Assembly (NCBI RefSeq): GCF_051622035.1
Contig: NC_135360.1
Span: 15,628,501 to 15,692,500 of the forward strand
Direction of reading: 5' to 3'
DNA length: 64,000 nucleotides
From: Arctopsyche grandis
Lineage: Eukaryota; Arthropoda; Insecta; Trichoptera; Hydropsychidae
Each line of letters begins with the position of its first letter. Positions within the stretch are counted from its first letter, which is position 1. Positions 45,852 to 60,174 of this stretch are shown here, piece by piece. The position numbers and the translations under genes are program-made. Under the pieces are notes generated by a model, which had not been told where the DNA came from, ran no database searches, and was given only the letters and a program-made list of their open reading frames with translations.

Positions 45852-48800
45852 ATGTCCAGGCTCAACTTGCTAAGGGCTAACGCGTCCCTGTGCCGCGCCC
45901 TATTGACCCACAAAAAAATAGCCAAGAGGTTTTTCAGCGCTCTAGCTTCTGAAACCACAAACACACCCCTTCAGGCGCGGTCATTATCGAGCCTCGCAGG
46001 TCCAGTTCGGGACAATAACATCCTGTCTTCGCCTTTCGGAGACATCGAAGAAGCCAAGGAGCACCTCACCGAATACGTGTTCAAGAGTAGTGAAGACTAC
46101 GGTAGCCTACCAGCTATAGTGAGTTCCAACATTTACAATATACAATATATTTAGTGGGTAGTTAGAAACATTTATTAAATTTAAATTAATTGCACAGTAA
46201 TGGGCACTTTCACCGTGCAAATCTCTCACAAATGTATCGACCTATCGATGAATTGAAAAAGCAAGTGAACTAGAAAGTATATAAATACGTACAACCGGTT
46301 GCGCCTAGTTACCAATAAACAAAATCTTTATAATTGACATGTGATTAGATTGTACTTGAAATCTATTTTTAAAAATATTTGACGTAAATTTTTGTTTGAA
46401 ATAAGTCCATTTTGAAAATACTATACAGTTATGCATGTCACCTCCACAATAATACGAAAAAAAAACGGTCAGAATGGAAAAAAATAATTAAAATGTTCAA
46501 AAACGTAAGTATCTCATATTTTCGTTTTCTCGCGTATTTTAATTGAACCGATTTGCCTTCTGTACAAAGTCTAGTGTAAAATCATCGTATAATGCATGAT
46601 TCATCCCCAATTTCAATTTTTTTTAATGGATTGTTTTTAATCCATAGTAAAGATTCTTTCATATTGTATTATTGGTGATGTCTTACTAAATTAAGTAAAA
46701 ATTCAGAATAGGTAATTAATTATACCAGACAAAAATGCACACATTGATTGTTTACCTAATAACAATTGTACTTTGATTTGTATAATAACAATTAAATATT
46801 AATAATAATAATTAGATTAAGTGGTGCCAACAAACTGTACATGCGTAAGTAGGGTATAATTTTTTTGTGTATAAATGCAACCCTTCGAAAGTGCACCAAA
46901 TATTTTACAAAAATACATCAAAGTACAAGATCGATATATGTATGTCAAATGCAAAATTTTCCGTGACGATTTTACACACAATAAACAAATTTGCATACGC
47001 GCGTCGACGAGGAATTGTTTTGATTTTGTGAAGCCAACGAGCACGTGCAATTAGGCACAATAAGAGTGTGGTAAATTTTGCACAAATTTGCGTATTTGTT
47101 TTTCGTTATTTCGGCACGTGGCTCGTGGGATCCCTACACTTGCCCAGGAAATAATCGATACCGTAATCGCTTACGCGCAGAGGGTGAATTGCACCCCTCA
47201 AGGTAGGGGAACAGTCAAGTTGCGCACTACAAGGTCTTTTCTGTCTAAAAATTCATGTCCGGCTGCGGTTCTCCAACCTAAATTTGATTCTTAAAGAAGG
47301 AAGGACTTCTCAGTAGAAGTAGTGGCATTGGGTGTTCCCGAAATAGGGGTTGGAATTGTTCTTCAAAGGTGAACATCTGCTCGATGCGCAGCAAGATGCG
47401 CACAGGCGCAATGTTAGAAGTGTGGAGTGGCCAACTAGTATCGTTTTTTTGACATTTAATTTAATGTTGTCAAACGTTGTGATCAAATAATGAGGCCTTC
47501 TTACGTAGTTGTTGCCTCAGTGTAAAGTCAACGAAATGTCAAACAATAATCGATTGATCAATGTGCACGTTACAGACAAGACATTAAATTGAAGACTGTA
47601 ATAGCAAACCTCTCTTAAAAAAATTAAAATTGATAAAAAATAAGAAAATTATATTTAATGATTCGTAAAATTCTAAAAAAGCGTACAGCAATTATTTTGT
47701 GAATTTTTCATAAAAAAAACTTGTTAATTTTTCACCTAACCTTGTATGCGTTCTGTATTGTTATAATTTTTTAAGTCAACTTATCATTGAGTCTGTAAAA
47801 CAATTCCAAGGTTTTGTTTACAAGAAAAGGGCAATTTACGACTGCTAAATTTTTTTTCTCCAAAACACGTTCATAATTGCTAGTGTGTTTATACGTCTGC
47901 GAACTCAATTGATCATACTGAACTGGCAAATGTGCCATTGGACTTTGGAAACGATTTTCTTTTTATAGGTCCAGAGTTTTGAGATCAACTTTAGCTCAAA
48001 ATAGTTTACGTGCATAATTCCCACTGTGAAGCATCGCACGTATGTAATAAGCGTCAAAAAAAATTAAGCGTTAGCCAATATTTATAACATCTAAAATCTT
48101 CTACAAATATGTTGAATGACATTTCTATTTGGCGTAAGACGGGAGTTACGCACATACCAAAGTCTAGAGTCTAAACTATTTTAAATATTGAATGAGATTT
48201 TTTCGAATTTTAGAAATGTACACAAGTTTCGCGATAAGACTAATGATACTGGTGTGAATAGGTTCGCTATAGACTAGAGCGCATACTTTACAACTTTCAC
48301 TCAAGGTATTTGAAAGTTGAGGACATCGAGATGTAGACACAAGCTTTCGTCGCTTTACTAGCAGCTTATATAATTATCCTTTTTCTTATTCTTTATCCTT
48401 TGACCCAGATCTATACAAAACTGGGTCATCAAGGCCGTTTTGTCTTGTCTGCTCCAAGTTAAACTTTCCAAAGGATGGCACAATGTAAAATCGTAAAAGT
48501 AAGGTTATTCAAAATGTGCATCAAAGTTACCGTCAGATGAGTTGCACTTCCGATGGAGATAACCGTCATTGTATGTGTACGTATATGTATATGTACATAC
48601 CAGTGATAATTTCCTATGTGAGTCGAGTCGGAAGGTCAGTAAATGTACCAAGGGGACAAAGGTCAATATTTAGTCTTTCGCAGTAAATTCAAGTCCAGAA
48701 AATTGGCCGGCTAAAGCGTAAATAGAAAGCGCTATTTGTACAACTCTAATGTATGTGGAAAAAAATCTTACAATAAAAAAGAAACTTTTGGATGAGTTGC

Positions 48801-51800
48801 AAATAATGAACACAAAAAAATTGAAGCAACTTCTAATTCTGCTTTAACATTTTGAAACGCTTTTATTTTGCGCGACATTATATGTGATATGACGTCGGAA
48901 TTGTATTTCCTTCAGCTGAAATGCAATAGACATATTGATTTTAAACTTGAATATTAAAATCGCTTTGGCATTTATTGCGATTGCCGAAGGTTACTTCATA
49001 CATGAAAAGTTGTCATGGGCGACGAGCTTTTTTTAATTTTAGAACAGTATGAGCGTAACGGAACTTGACCTATTTTTTATTCAGGTAAGTTTATAATATC
49101 GTTCAGTAGCCAAATAAAACTCAATTCAAGAATAATTTAATTGACGAAATGGTTTCCAACCCCTATTTGTACACACGTGCCATCCCCTTTACCTGAACTT
49201 GAGTGGTTTAAAAAAAAGTAACATACATATACTGCACAAAAAACCATTTCAATGCATTGTAGAAAATAGTTTTGAAATGTGGTTTATTTCAAATTTGTCG
49301 ATAGGGGAAGTTCCTCTTCTGATTTGTTACATTACATATGCAGTGTATGTTTATTTGTTTGGTTCGAAAAGTCCGTGACGTTCAATTTAATAAAAAAACA
49401 AATGAATATTCAAATAAATTTAAATAAAATAAAACTAATCAAATAAACTTAATAAAGTGTTTACTATTAGATTGGCCATGTTTAAGCGGTTTATATTACA
49501 AATACCGAGCCAAGCCGGGTAAAAACACTAGTACTACATATGTACATTACAGTTTTCGACTTCTTATCGAGTTGTTCGCTGTCCAGCATACCTAAAAACC
49601 AATTACTGTGGCTGATAGGTATATACACGGATATAGTTCTGCATTTTTGTGTTATTTGTCGAGTTGAATTGCGAAAGAACCGGCACCTGCGTCACATGCA
49701 GTAATGTGTAACCCACACAGAAGTCGTTGACGCTTCTTCTTTTTGTCTATTTGCGTCTCACCGCAACATTTTTATAATTGTTGCAGGAAATTAGCAACGT
49801 TTACTTTTCTAGATTATTTTATCTTGCCTTCGTGATAATACTATACAAATTAAAATTCGCTGTAATACATACATACATACATACCAGTGGCGTTCTATGA
49901 AAATCTACCTGTTTTTATCGCACAGTTTTATTTGGTTGTAAGCGAGCAGGATATGGGAGAAAACACTCAAGTGATACGTGTTACGTATTTTTTTTGAGAT
50001 ACTTTTAAAACATGCGAAAAAAACGCATCACCCCTAGCCCATATACATGGTATACAGTCCCAAAAATTGCCCCCTGGAGTGTTTTCGGTAATATTATATC
50101 CTTGATTGACAGTGATCGATAACGGTGAATCCCATATTTGAAGAAATGTAGGAGAAACTTGTCGGTTTCATATGGATATGTGCATACACGTGCGACCTCC
50201 CAAAAATATGCATTCTGCACGTGCAAGTACAACCGCATTCGGTTTGGGAAATACCCAAATACTGTTTACGGTCATAGTGGCAAGCCAAGGACACGTGACG
50301 TCCCGTACCAATCAGTGTGTTTTCGCCTTATAAGGGGACTCGGAATGACGTCACCTAGTCCCTTTGTATCCTGCTCTCGCACACGTAAGTTAAGGCTGTG
50401 CGACAGAAACATGGAGATTTTCACAGCACGCCACAGATTACGTGTGTATATATATATATATGTACATATGAGCCATTATATGTAGTTGAAAGTGGCATAA
50501 GTCCAGTTTTCTTCATTTCGAGAAATATTTTACAAAACATTATATTTGATGTTTTGCGAAATATTTGAAATGAAGAAAACTGGACTTTTGCCTATGTACA
50601 TACTTATGTTTAACAATATTTAAAAATGCTGGTGGCCTGTAGTACGTTTATTTTGATTTTCCGATATTCTATACACATCGAATAAAAATAAGTGATAAAA
50701 ATTTGTGAATTAAGTCAAACAAGAATAGTGTTTTTTGGAACTGAAAATTGGACGTCCGTCACTTTCAAATACAACGGATCATATTATACATTCATGAACA
50801 CAATCTGAATATACAGTTAATCAAAGTATTATACTATAGCCTTTTTAAACTGATTAATGGTAAGAACACTCATAAGTGCGGCACGGCATGACTAGATAGA
50901 CCAGTTGGAACTGGGATGGGCGTGTCATGTCATTGTTAATTCGTGCGATCTTGGGAATCACCGTTAACGATCACTTCTATGTCAATAAAAGGGTAAAATA
51001 TCACCGAGAACACTCCAGGGGGTGAGTTTTAGGAAGGATCGCGACGGTACAGACTAAACATACCAATGCTTTGTTTGCATCTGAAAAACTGTGTATCACT
51101 CTGTGTGTCTGCTCCTTTAAGGTATATTTATATTAGCACAACACAGACCGGCAACTGCACACAACCATCAAGTACGGGAAGTATTCTTTGGTACATTCTA
51201 CATATATGGACACATTCATACATTCCATTGGCGCATGCGCATTCATATAGAATGTACCAAATAATACTTTCCGTACTTGCTGGTTACGTGCATTTGTTGG
51301 TCTATGCCAGAGCATCGTAACCTGTGCACCGCGGTAATATGTGTTCTCCGAACAGCACTTCGGCCTAATGCGTGCGAGTGAGATCGCGTGTGAGGGAGAA
51401 AACCGATGTTAGTTAGTGTTTTGTCCCTATGCATATACGGAATAACAAGCAACTGCCGATGAAGTACATATATACGTAGCTGACAAACTCTACGAGTCGT
51501 AAACAATGTGTGTCGCGAATATCCAGAGGTTACGATGCTCTGGGTTATGCTGTAAAATTTTTAAATGTATCGTTTCGATGCGAAATTTGTGCATTTAGCG
51601 TCGGAATGCTACATAAAGTCCAATACACTCGAATAAGTATAGAACGCTGTATGCTCGGCACAACGAGGAGAAATATTAAACGGAATACATGGGTATGACA
51701 ATGGAAGTTGATATAGTGTAGACAGTGAAGAGTTTGAAATGGTAATGGGCGGGTCACGTAGTTAGAAGAATGGACGAAAGAAGTGCTCAAATGGTACCTG

Positions 51801-54800
51801 AGAGAATGTAAAGAGGTGCAAGGAAGGAACAAGGGAGATTGGTGGATGAAGTTAGAAAAATCTGTGGGATGAGATGGATGAGAGTTACTCAAAACAGAAA
51901 CGAATAGAAGCGTGTTGAAGAGGCCTTTATCCTACCATGGGCGGTGAATAAGTATTTATTTCAGTGTTTTAAGGTCAAAATTAAATGTCGTTAATCTTTA
52001 TGTGATCGTTCACAATACAATGAATTCACCCGCTAACACGAATCAATTGTGAACAATTGAACGTTTCCATTGACCGCAAATTAATTAAAATAGTTGTTCT
52101 TTGCACCCGTTACAATTGTTATTATTTCAATCATACTTTATTGGACTTTCAGGTTATTATAAAATAAATTTTATGTGTACATATGTACATACATACATGT
52201 GAAGAATATATAATTTTTCATCAGTCTCAAATACATACATAGGTGTTATAAATCGAGTATTAACGAATCTCGCTGAAAATAGCAGAATGGCACTATTTTC
52301 AGAATGTGAACTTGGACTTTGTATAGTTTGCGAAATTTAAAAACATCTATTACAGATAAAAAGTTTGGCTGCCACATTCGGTTGACCAAGGATGACGTGG
52401 TTTTTTTTCCCCCCCGAGTTTCTCAAAATAGTTTAAAATACAATTCGAATTTGCATTTTAATTTACTTGTGCATTTATAATGATAATGCAATGATAATCA
52501 GATTTAATGTTTTCTAAGACATGTGGTGCAACAGGGAGAACCTACACTTATGCCATGTGTCGTACCATGATACAAAGATTCAGCCGTGCCATCCTTTCAG
52601 CCCTAAAACTGAAACCAGGTGACACTGTCGGAATCATCTTGCCCAATATACCGGAATACGTCGTTGTTATTTTCGGCGCAATGGAGGCAGGACTTCGTGT
52701 CACATGTGCCAATCCACTATACACACCAGGTTAGTGCTCATTACGTTCTACACGAAATTGTGCAAGACGGAATTGCTATAATCAAATTATTGTTTCATTT
52801 CAGATGAACTGACTAGACAATTTTCAAATTGTAATGTAAATTTAATTATAACTATTGATATGTTTATGCCTAAAGTTGAAATAATGAAAAAAAGCTTACC
52901 ATCTTACAAATCGACCGTCCTTATCAGCGATAATGGAAAATCAGAAAATGGTATATATTTTTTAAATTTATATTTAATTCTTTAAGCCATCGTATGAGAC
53001 TTTTAATTTATTAAAATTTGCAGATGTATTTGATTTGAAAAGTTTATTGTTAACCAATCATGAGGTTGACATGCCCAAGATTGATATAAATAGCGTAGCA
53101 TTAATACCATATTCTAGCGGAACTACTGGTCTTCCAAAGGGCGTCTTATTGACACACAAAAACCTTGTGACGAATTTAAAACAATTTGGACACGAAGTAT
53201 TCAGACAATATAAAGAAAGAGAGCGTAAGTATAAATATAATTTTATATGTGATCTTCATCACCGATTATAAAAGAAACGTTGATTTTTTTTTAGGCAATC
53301 GTAGTACAATTCTTACAGTCCCTCCATTTTTCCATATATACGGATTCAATGGCATTTTAAACTACAATCTTGAGATTGGAAAACATATTATAACAATTCC
53401 AAGGTGAGACAAAAATCATCTTCATTTTATGCTATTTAAATAATTTTTCTTTAATATTGTTGGTAATTTTTATTTGCTTCAGATTCACACCGGAAGATTA
53501 TATAAAATGTTTAGCAGAATATAGGCCGAAAACACTATTTGTGGTGCCATCCTTATTAACATTTTTAGCAAATCATCCAAACGTTACGAAAGACCACTTA
53601 TCTTCAATACAAGATGTAACAATCGGTGCAGCACCAGTGTCCGAGAGCGTTTTAGAAAAATTTTTACTCAAGTGTGGCAAAACAAGGGATCAACTTACTC
53701 TTCAGCAAGGTAACGGATTATACTATTAAATTAAATAAATCAATCTATATTTAAGTGCAATAATATTCCTTAAAAATTAATTTTAGGATTTGGAATGTCC
53801 GAAAGTTCTCCCGTTACTCTATTAACTCCATATGTATTCCCGGCTTCAAAGGCTACTTCAGCCGGTCAATTAGTACCGGGTACTGAGTGTAGAGTAGTAT
53901 CAATAACGACTGGTGAAAATGTCGGAACTCACAAGACTGGAGAACTTTTATGCAGAGGTCCTCAGGTAAATTATGAATTTAATCATCAAGATTTTAGCTG
54001 CTGTGTGGTTGGAAATGACTGGAATATACTGGATAACAATTTTAACGCAAATAAGCAATGAAAATGTTATATTATGGAAATTCCAGAGGCTTATTTATTC
54101 ATAAATTGTAGTCATATAAAAATTATGATAGAAAATTTTACTGAAATATAAAATAAATGTAAAAAATGTTTTGATAGGTTATGCAAGGTTATTTAAATAA
54201 TGAAAAGGCAACGAAAGAAACTATCGATGAAGAAGGCTGGTTACATACAGGAGACGTGGCTTATTATGATGAAGATCATTTCTTTTACATTGTTGACAGA
54301 ACTAAAGAACTCATTAAAGTAAAGGGTAATCAGGTGAGAAATATAAGAGATATTTATAAAAAGTTTAATGAAAATTTGTTAAACATACACTTCCCTAAAT
54401 CACAATCAGTGAAATACTTATGTTAATTTTGACATGTGAACTCTATAACAACGTAAAAATGAGATCAAACTTCGAAAGAAAATACTGCGACTATGGTGGG
54501 AATGAAACAGTCTATATAATAGTAAGATTACATTTAATAATGGTCTTCAAATAGATATTTAAATATAAATTTATTATCTAAGGCACCATCTGACAGAAGA
54601 GTCAAATGTTATATACATATGGATGAAAACCAAAACGTCTTAGAAAAAATTCGTTTTGTATAATGTATTTTTAATTCGAGCAGTCAGGGTATGAATTATT
54701 CATTAGTTTTGTGTCAATACGAAAATTGGTATATTTATTTCAGTTTATCACAATTGTACAAATTCTAATACTTCGCTAGAGCAAATGGAACATTAGACTT

Positions 54801-57800
54801 TTTTAATTGTACATATATCATATAAATATGAAATATCTGATTAAATTTACGAGAACAGATCGTCAAAATAATATAAATTATATGGTATATAGTAATAATG
54901 TTTATTTCAGTCTGAGAAAATCGAAAACAAGTCAATTTATTGGTTAATCAAAAAATACATTCACAATATGCGGTATTGAGACATTGTAAATGGATGACGT
55001 ATACATCGTAAAAAAATTTGAAATAATTGACTTCATGAAAAAGTTCACATCAAATCAAAATTGTATTTATAATGATGCTAGACTTTCAATGATGGAGATT
55101 GTAGATAAGATAAGCACATTTGGCAGCTTTCGTTAATTTATTTCAATAATAAATACTTAACCTATTACATTATTCCGGTTGTGGACCTTGTTCAGGTTCA
55201 GAACTAGATGCACTATCTTCAGTTATCATTTTTTCGTCCACTTCGTTCGTTTCTTCACTTGGCGTAACCGGACTTGGTACTTCAACTTTTTCCTCAGCAC
55301 AGTCCATCGGTTCTTCGGTAGTTTCATCTGCCGAATTCACATTCGTCACATCAATATTATCGTTGATAGGACTCACAGCAACATCTTCTTTCGGTTCTTC
55401 GGCGGTAGATTCGACGCTATTATCTAAAGGCTCCTCGCGAGGGGAGGAAGGTGGAGTACTCGATTTTTCAACTAAATTATCAGTAGGTTCTACAACATCT
55501 ATCGGTTGATTTTCTTCCGGACTCGGAGCAATCTCCGGTACACTACGAGTAGGTGACGTCGTAGGAATAACATCTATTTGAACGTCGTCTTGAATTTGTT
55601 CGTCCACACTTTCGATCACCATTTTAGACGAGTCTTCTACGGGAATATCGGGTTCTGGTATCGGAGGCGACGGCGGTTTCTCAACGTCGGTGGTTTCATC
55701 TTCCGATTTGACATCGGACGCGTTGTCGCCGTCGTCGTTAATTATCGGTGGGTTATCTTCAGCGGCCGAGCGGAAGCTGATCGTATTTTCGGAAACGTTA
55801 AGTTCGGTATCGTCGGACGTTTGGACGGACATCGTATCTTCGTTGGTGTCTATGTGATCGTAGTTTTCTTTGTAATCGTTCGGAGTCGGAGATGAGGCGT
55901 CAGATGATTTTGCAGCGTCGTCAGACTTGGTGTCGGGCTCGGGTGCGTACGGCGTTTCCGGTGTGGCGGCTTCTGGATCAGATTGGTGACCGGGTGAGAG
56001 ATTCTCTTGTTCGTCAGTGTCAGTGGAGGAGGAAGGCTCGTGAGATAGAAGGGGACCGTTGAGGGAGAGGGAGAGGGAGAGGGAGCGCGGGTAGCAGGTT
56101 TCTTCGGTGTCCGTGTCGTCGTCGTAGTCGTTGCAGGGCGCGTCGGCGGGCGGCGGCGGCTGTCGCCTGGGCGGCTCGGGCTCCGACTCCGGCTCCGGCT
56201 CCTTGGTGCTGACCACGAGCACGTTCTTCTCGAAAGCGCGCATGAACTTGTCGAGGCGGTTGTAGTGCCTGCGCGGGTGCGCCAGCAGCTCGCAGATGCG
56301 CTGAATGGTGAAGGGGGGCGCGGGGAAGGCGTCGAGGCGGGCCAAAGCGACGGCCCGCATGGCCTCGCCGTCGAACGGGGGCACGTTGGGCGAACAGGCG
56401 GCGGCCGTGGCGGGGGGCGTCAGCGCTCGGAACTCGTGCAGCACCTGAATCAGCTTCTCTTTGAGCAGAGAGCGCACCAGCGGCCAGCGGTACACCGAGT
56501 CTCCGGTCCTCGCCACCCACGCCAGATACTCGTCCAGCTCTCGAGGAATGGTCGCGGGTCGGCGACGAGCTGCCTCCTCCAACCAGGACAGCACTTCTTC
56601 AGGATTTTCCATCATGACGAGTGACGAGTGACGAGCGACACGCCACACCGCACCGCACTGCTAAACGCCGCCCAACTGTCAGTGTCGCTACACGCCTGGC
56701 CCTAGCAATGCCGTCGTCAGCCATTATTTCGCAAGCACTATTGGGGCATGCTTAATGCATAGATCTAGAATAGACTAGATATATGGCATTACTACAAATT
56801 TAGTTGGAGATCTTGTCGCCACTAACTGAGGGGTGCGGGGGGAAGTTGGGGGAAAAAAAGGTTTTTTTCACTTCCCCCCACTAGTTAAACCCCCCGCACC
56901 CCTCAGTTAGTGACGAAAAGATGAAAAGATCTCCGCAATCGACTGTAGAGATATAGCACGACTTGTGATATCACCTATTTCCCCTGTAGGCGGGGTAGGT
57001 ATGTGTTGACCGTATCCCGGCCTAACGAAACACTGTTGTGCTAGTTTTATAAAGTTTTATTGTTTGCCTATGGTTGTACAAAGGTATGGTATTTGTGGGC
57101 AAAAGTATGTCGTTCAGCGATCTCTGGATATGGTAGTGTCGCTGGCTCGGCATTCAGCTATGTTCAGAAGGTCTCTGGATGCGGCAGTGTGTTGCTGGCT
57201 CGTTGTTCGGCTATGTTCGGAAGGTCTCTGGATACGGCAGTGTGTTGCTGGCTCGTCCGGCTGGTTAATCTTCCAAGTCCGCGTAGTGTAGTGGTGGCTG
57301 GTCAGGAGCTGTATGTTGACTGGTCTGCTGCTGTGTGTCGACGCTTGCTGCTGTGGGTCGACTGGCGTTGTTTGGGTTGTACCTCCTTTTATAGTGTTTC
57401 TGGAATCGCCTGACCGATGGTGGTGGTTTGTTGATGCGTAAGAAAGGAATGCACTTTTGTCGAGGCGTAGAATTTTCTGGAACGCTTGATGGAAGTGGTT
57501 ATTGATGCGTACGAGCATTTAGTTGTTGATGCGTACAAGAGGAATTTGCTTTCGTCGAGGCGTAGTATTTTCTGGAATGCTTGATGAAAGTGGTCGTACG
57601 AGCTTTTAGTTGTTGATGCGTACAAGAGGAATTTGCTTTCGTCGAGGCGTAGTATTTTCTGGAATGCTTGATGCTGTTCCGCTCGATGTATTTTGTTGTT
57701 GCGGAATATTCTCGAAGGTTTCGATGACGATGACGACGACGAGATTCCTACACCCCCATCGAACTTAATCTGTACAAATGACATCGTCGTGTCCTCTTCT

Positions 57801-59904
57801 CGTACACGAAAGTTAGCCGTGGCCGAAATACTTCGTCCAGCTTACACATAAAGGCGATTCGACTCGCTCCAGATACGCAATCACGAGTACACGGGAAATC
57901 CCAAGGAGCTACGCAACTACGCATCAAACATCGAACACAAAGGAAGACCTCGACCCCGTCGGAATCTTCCAGAACGTGATCTCACCAGCCCAGCCACGCG
58001 TTGTTCAAGCAACACCTTTATAAACCAGTGCATCGTCCCCAGATGCCAGTGAGCTTCAGGAACTCGACCTAGCTCGTTCCAGTGAATCCTTTACCTACTT
58101 CGCTGTACATACAAATACACCTGTATTAATCGAGTAATAAAGATCCTCTTCAAAATACAACTGAATTTCCATAGGCTGGGAAACGGTCCAAAACCTTCAA
58201 CCCCCCTATACGACCTTTCCTACTTAGAAGCTACTAACCCACTGAGAGAAAAGTGTGCATGCGCCATGTATTTTGCATGCGCCAAAAGGGAGACCAGTAT
58301 AAACCGTGAGGGCGGATCTATGTATTATACATCTATGGCTTAACCCTTTGGCTGCTACGAGGTTTTTCAATGTCCAAGCGAAAAATGCTAACATTTGTAA
58401 TTACTTTATAAAAAAATAAATATAATATATTTTTTTACATACTTGCTTCGCCGAACGCGCGTAATTTTTTTAATACTTTAAATACATTTTTAAGAAGCAG
58501 TTGTGGACTCGCGCTCTCTCTTTCTGTCTTGCTTTTACATGCGTGCGTGCGAAAGAGATACCTACATATATACACTAAATAAGTTTTGACGATTGTTTCC
58601 GACGCATTATTTTTTTCAATAATCTATTTTTAGACATCGATGTATTTGTCGTTGTTAAAACATGCGATACATTTGAAACAGGTAGCGGTCTTTCTCTCTT
58701 TCTTTCTTGGTTTTAATTGTGTATGTGTGAGCGAGACACACAAGGATGCGAAACTTCTAATAATCAAATCATTTTTCAACATGTATCATAAACATTTTGT
58801 ATGCATTTCAGTTGCATTTGATTGATTGCACGAATTCGTGACGTCTCGTGACCTATATAATTGAAAGCGGATTTCTATTGTTTTTTGCCATTTATTTTAA
58901 CTCTGCAAAATGATATCGGACAGTGAAAGTGACGAAAGCGAAATAATAGCTCCTCGCCGAGGAACTCGACAAATCAGCAGCTCTACTGATTCTGAAAATG
59001 AATTTATCGACAATAATCAATTCCCAAGTAATAACTCCTTATATGACTTTGACAACGAACCCGAAATTTACTTTGATGATGAACCCGAAATTGAAGAGCT
59101 TTTAAAAAATTGATAAATATTTATAAAGCTTGATTGAAAAATAAATATAAATACGTATATAAAAAAAATGTTTCGTGCCACTGATGCGCTGGCAAAGAAA
59201 GTAATGAAATACGACAATTAATGACGTCAACAACGATCGTCGTAGCAATCTTCGCCGATTTCAAAACAACGATTTATCGTTGTTGTAGCAGTCAAAGGGT
59301 TAATGTGATCATTTATTTTTGTCCTCAAAACGGGACATCTACCAATTTTTACGTAATTTTTTTAAACACCCTTAAAAAACACTTTCGTCTTTAGCGCTCT
59401 AATCTAAAATTTTGAATGGCTTTTGGCGCTCTAATTTTAAATTTTAAAACGCCTTTGGCACATCGTTTGGCGCCCTAACTTATTTAGCGCCCTCGGGCGC
59501 AGCCCTACCCAGCCCCCCCCCCCCTAAAACCAGCACTGCGTAATAGTATGTGTATTCAAGAAAACGGATATTTTTTCATAGTTTTTTATTTATTAATAAA
59601 AAGGACAGGAATGTTGATGAAGAAAAGAAAAGAACAGGATTGAATAATATAAATTAAAAAAAAATATGTTGTTTTATATTTTTCTGATGAACAAATTTTC
59701 TTAAGTATTACTGGGTTTGCTTTTAAATAAGAATTAAATTCTTAGCAGGATTTCTTAAAATTGATTTTAACTAACAACATCGCTTTAAGAACTGCGACTT
59801 GCAATTGCGTTTTTTCGGTCGTCCACAACTTGTTCATTTGTGAAAAGACTCTTTCTACGGGTGCATTAGTTCCGGGCAGGCATAAAATGTATTCAATAAT
59901 TTTA

Positions 59905-59999
<95 letters not shown>

Positions 60000-60078
60000 T
60001 AGGTAGCCTGTCCCGTTGTCCCCAAGCAGCTTTGGGACGTCGAAATGTCCCGTTTTCAAAAAGAGAGTATATTTATTG

Positions 60079-60174
<96 letters not shown>

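Noticed and set aside
56616-56648. Longer PPP4R2 start ([11 protein letters not shown])
   Set aside because: That first codon is GTG. The first ATG is at 56,615, and a start at MENPEEVL fits the family better.
59761-60006. Tyr/Ile repeat ORFs
   Set aside because: They are translation of the (TA)n microsatellite, apart from the antisense hAT fragment annotated separately.
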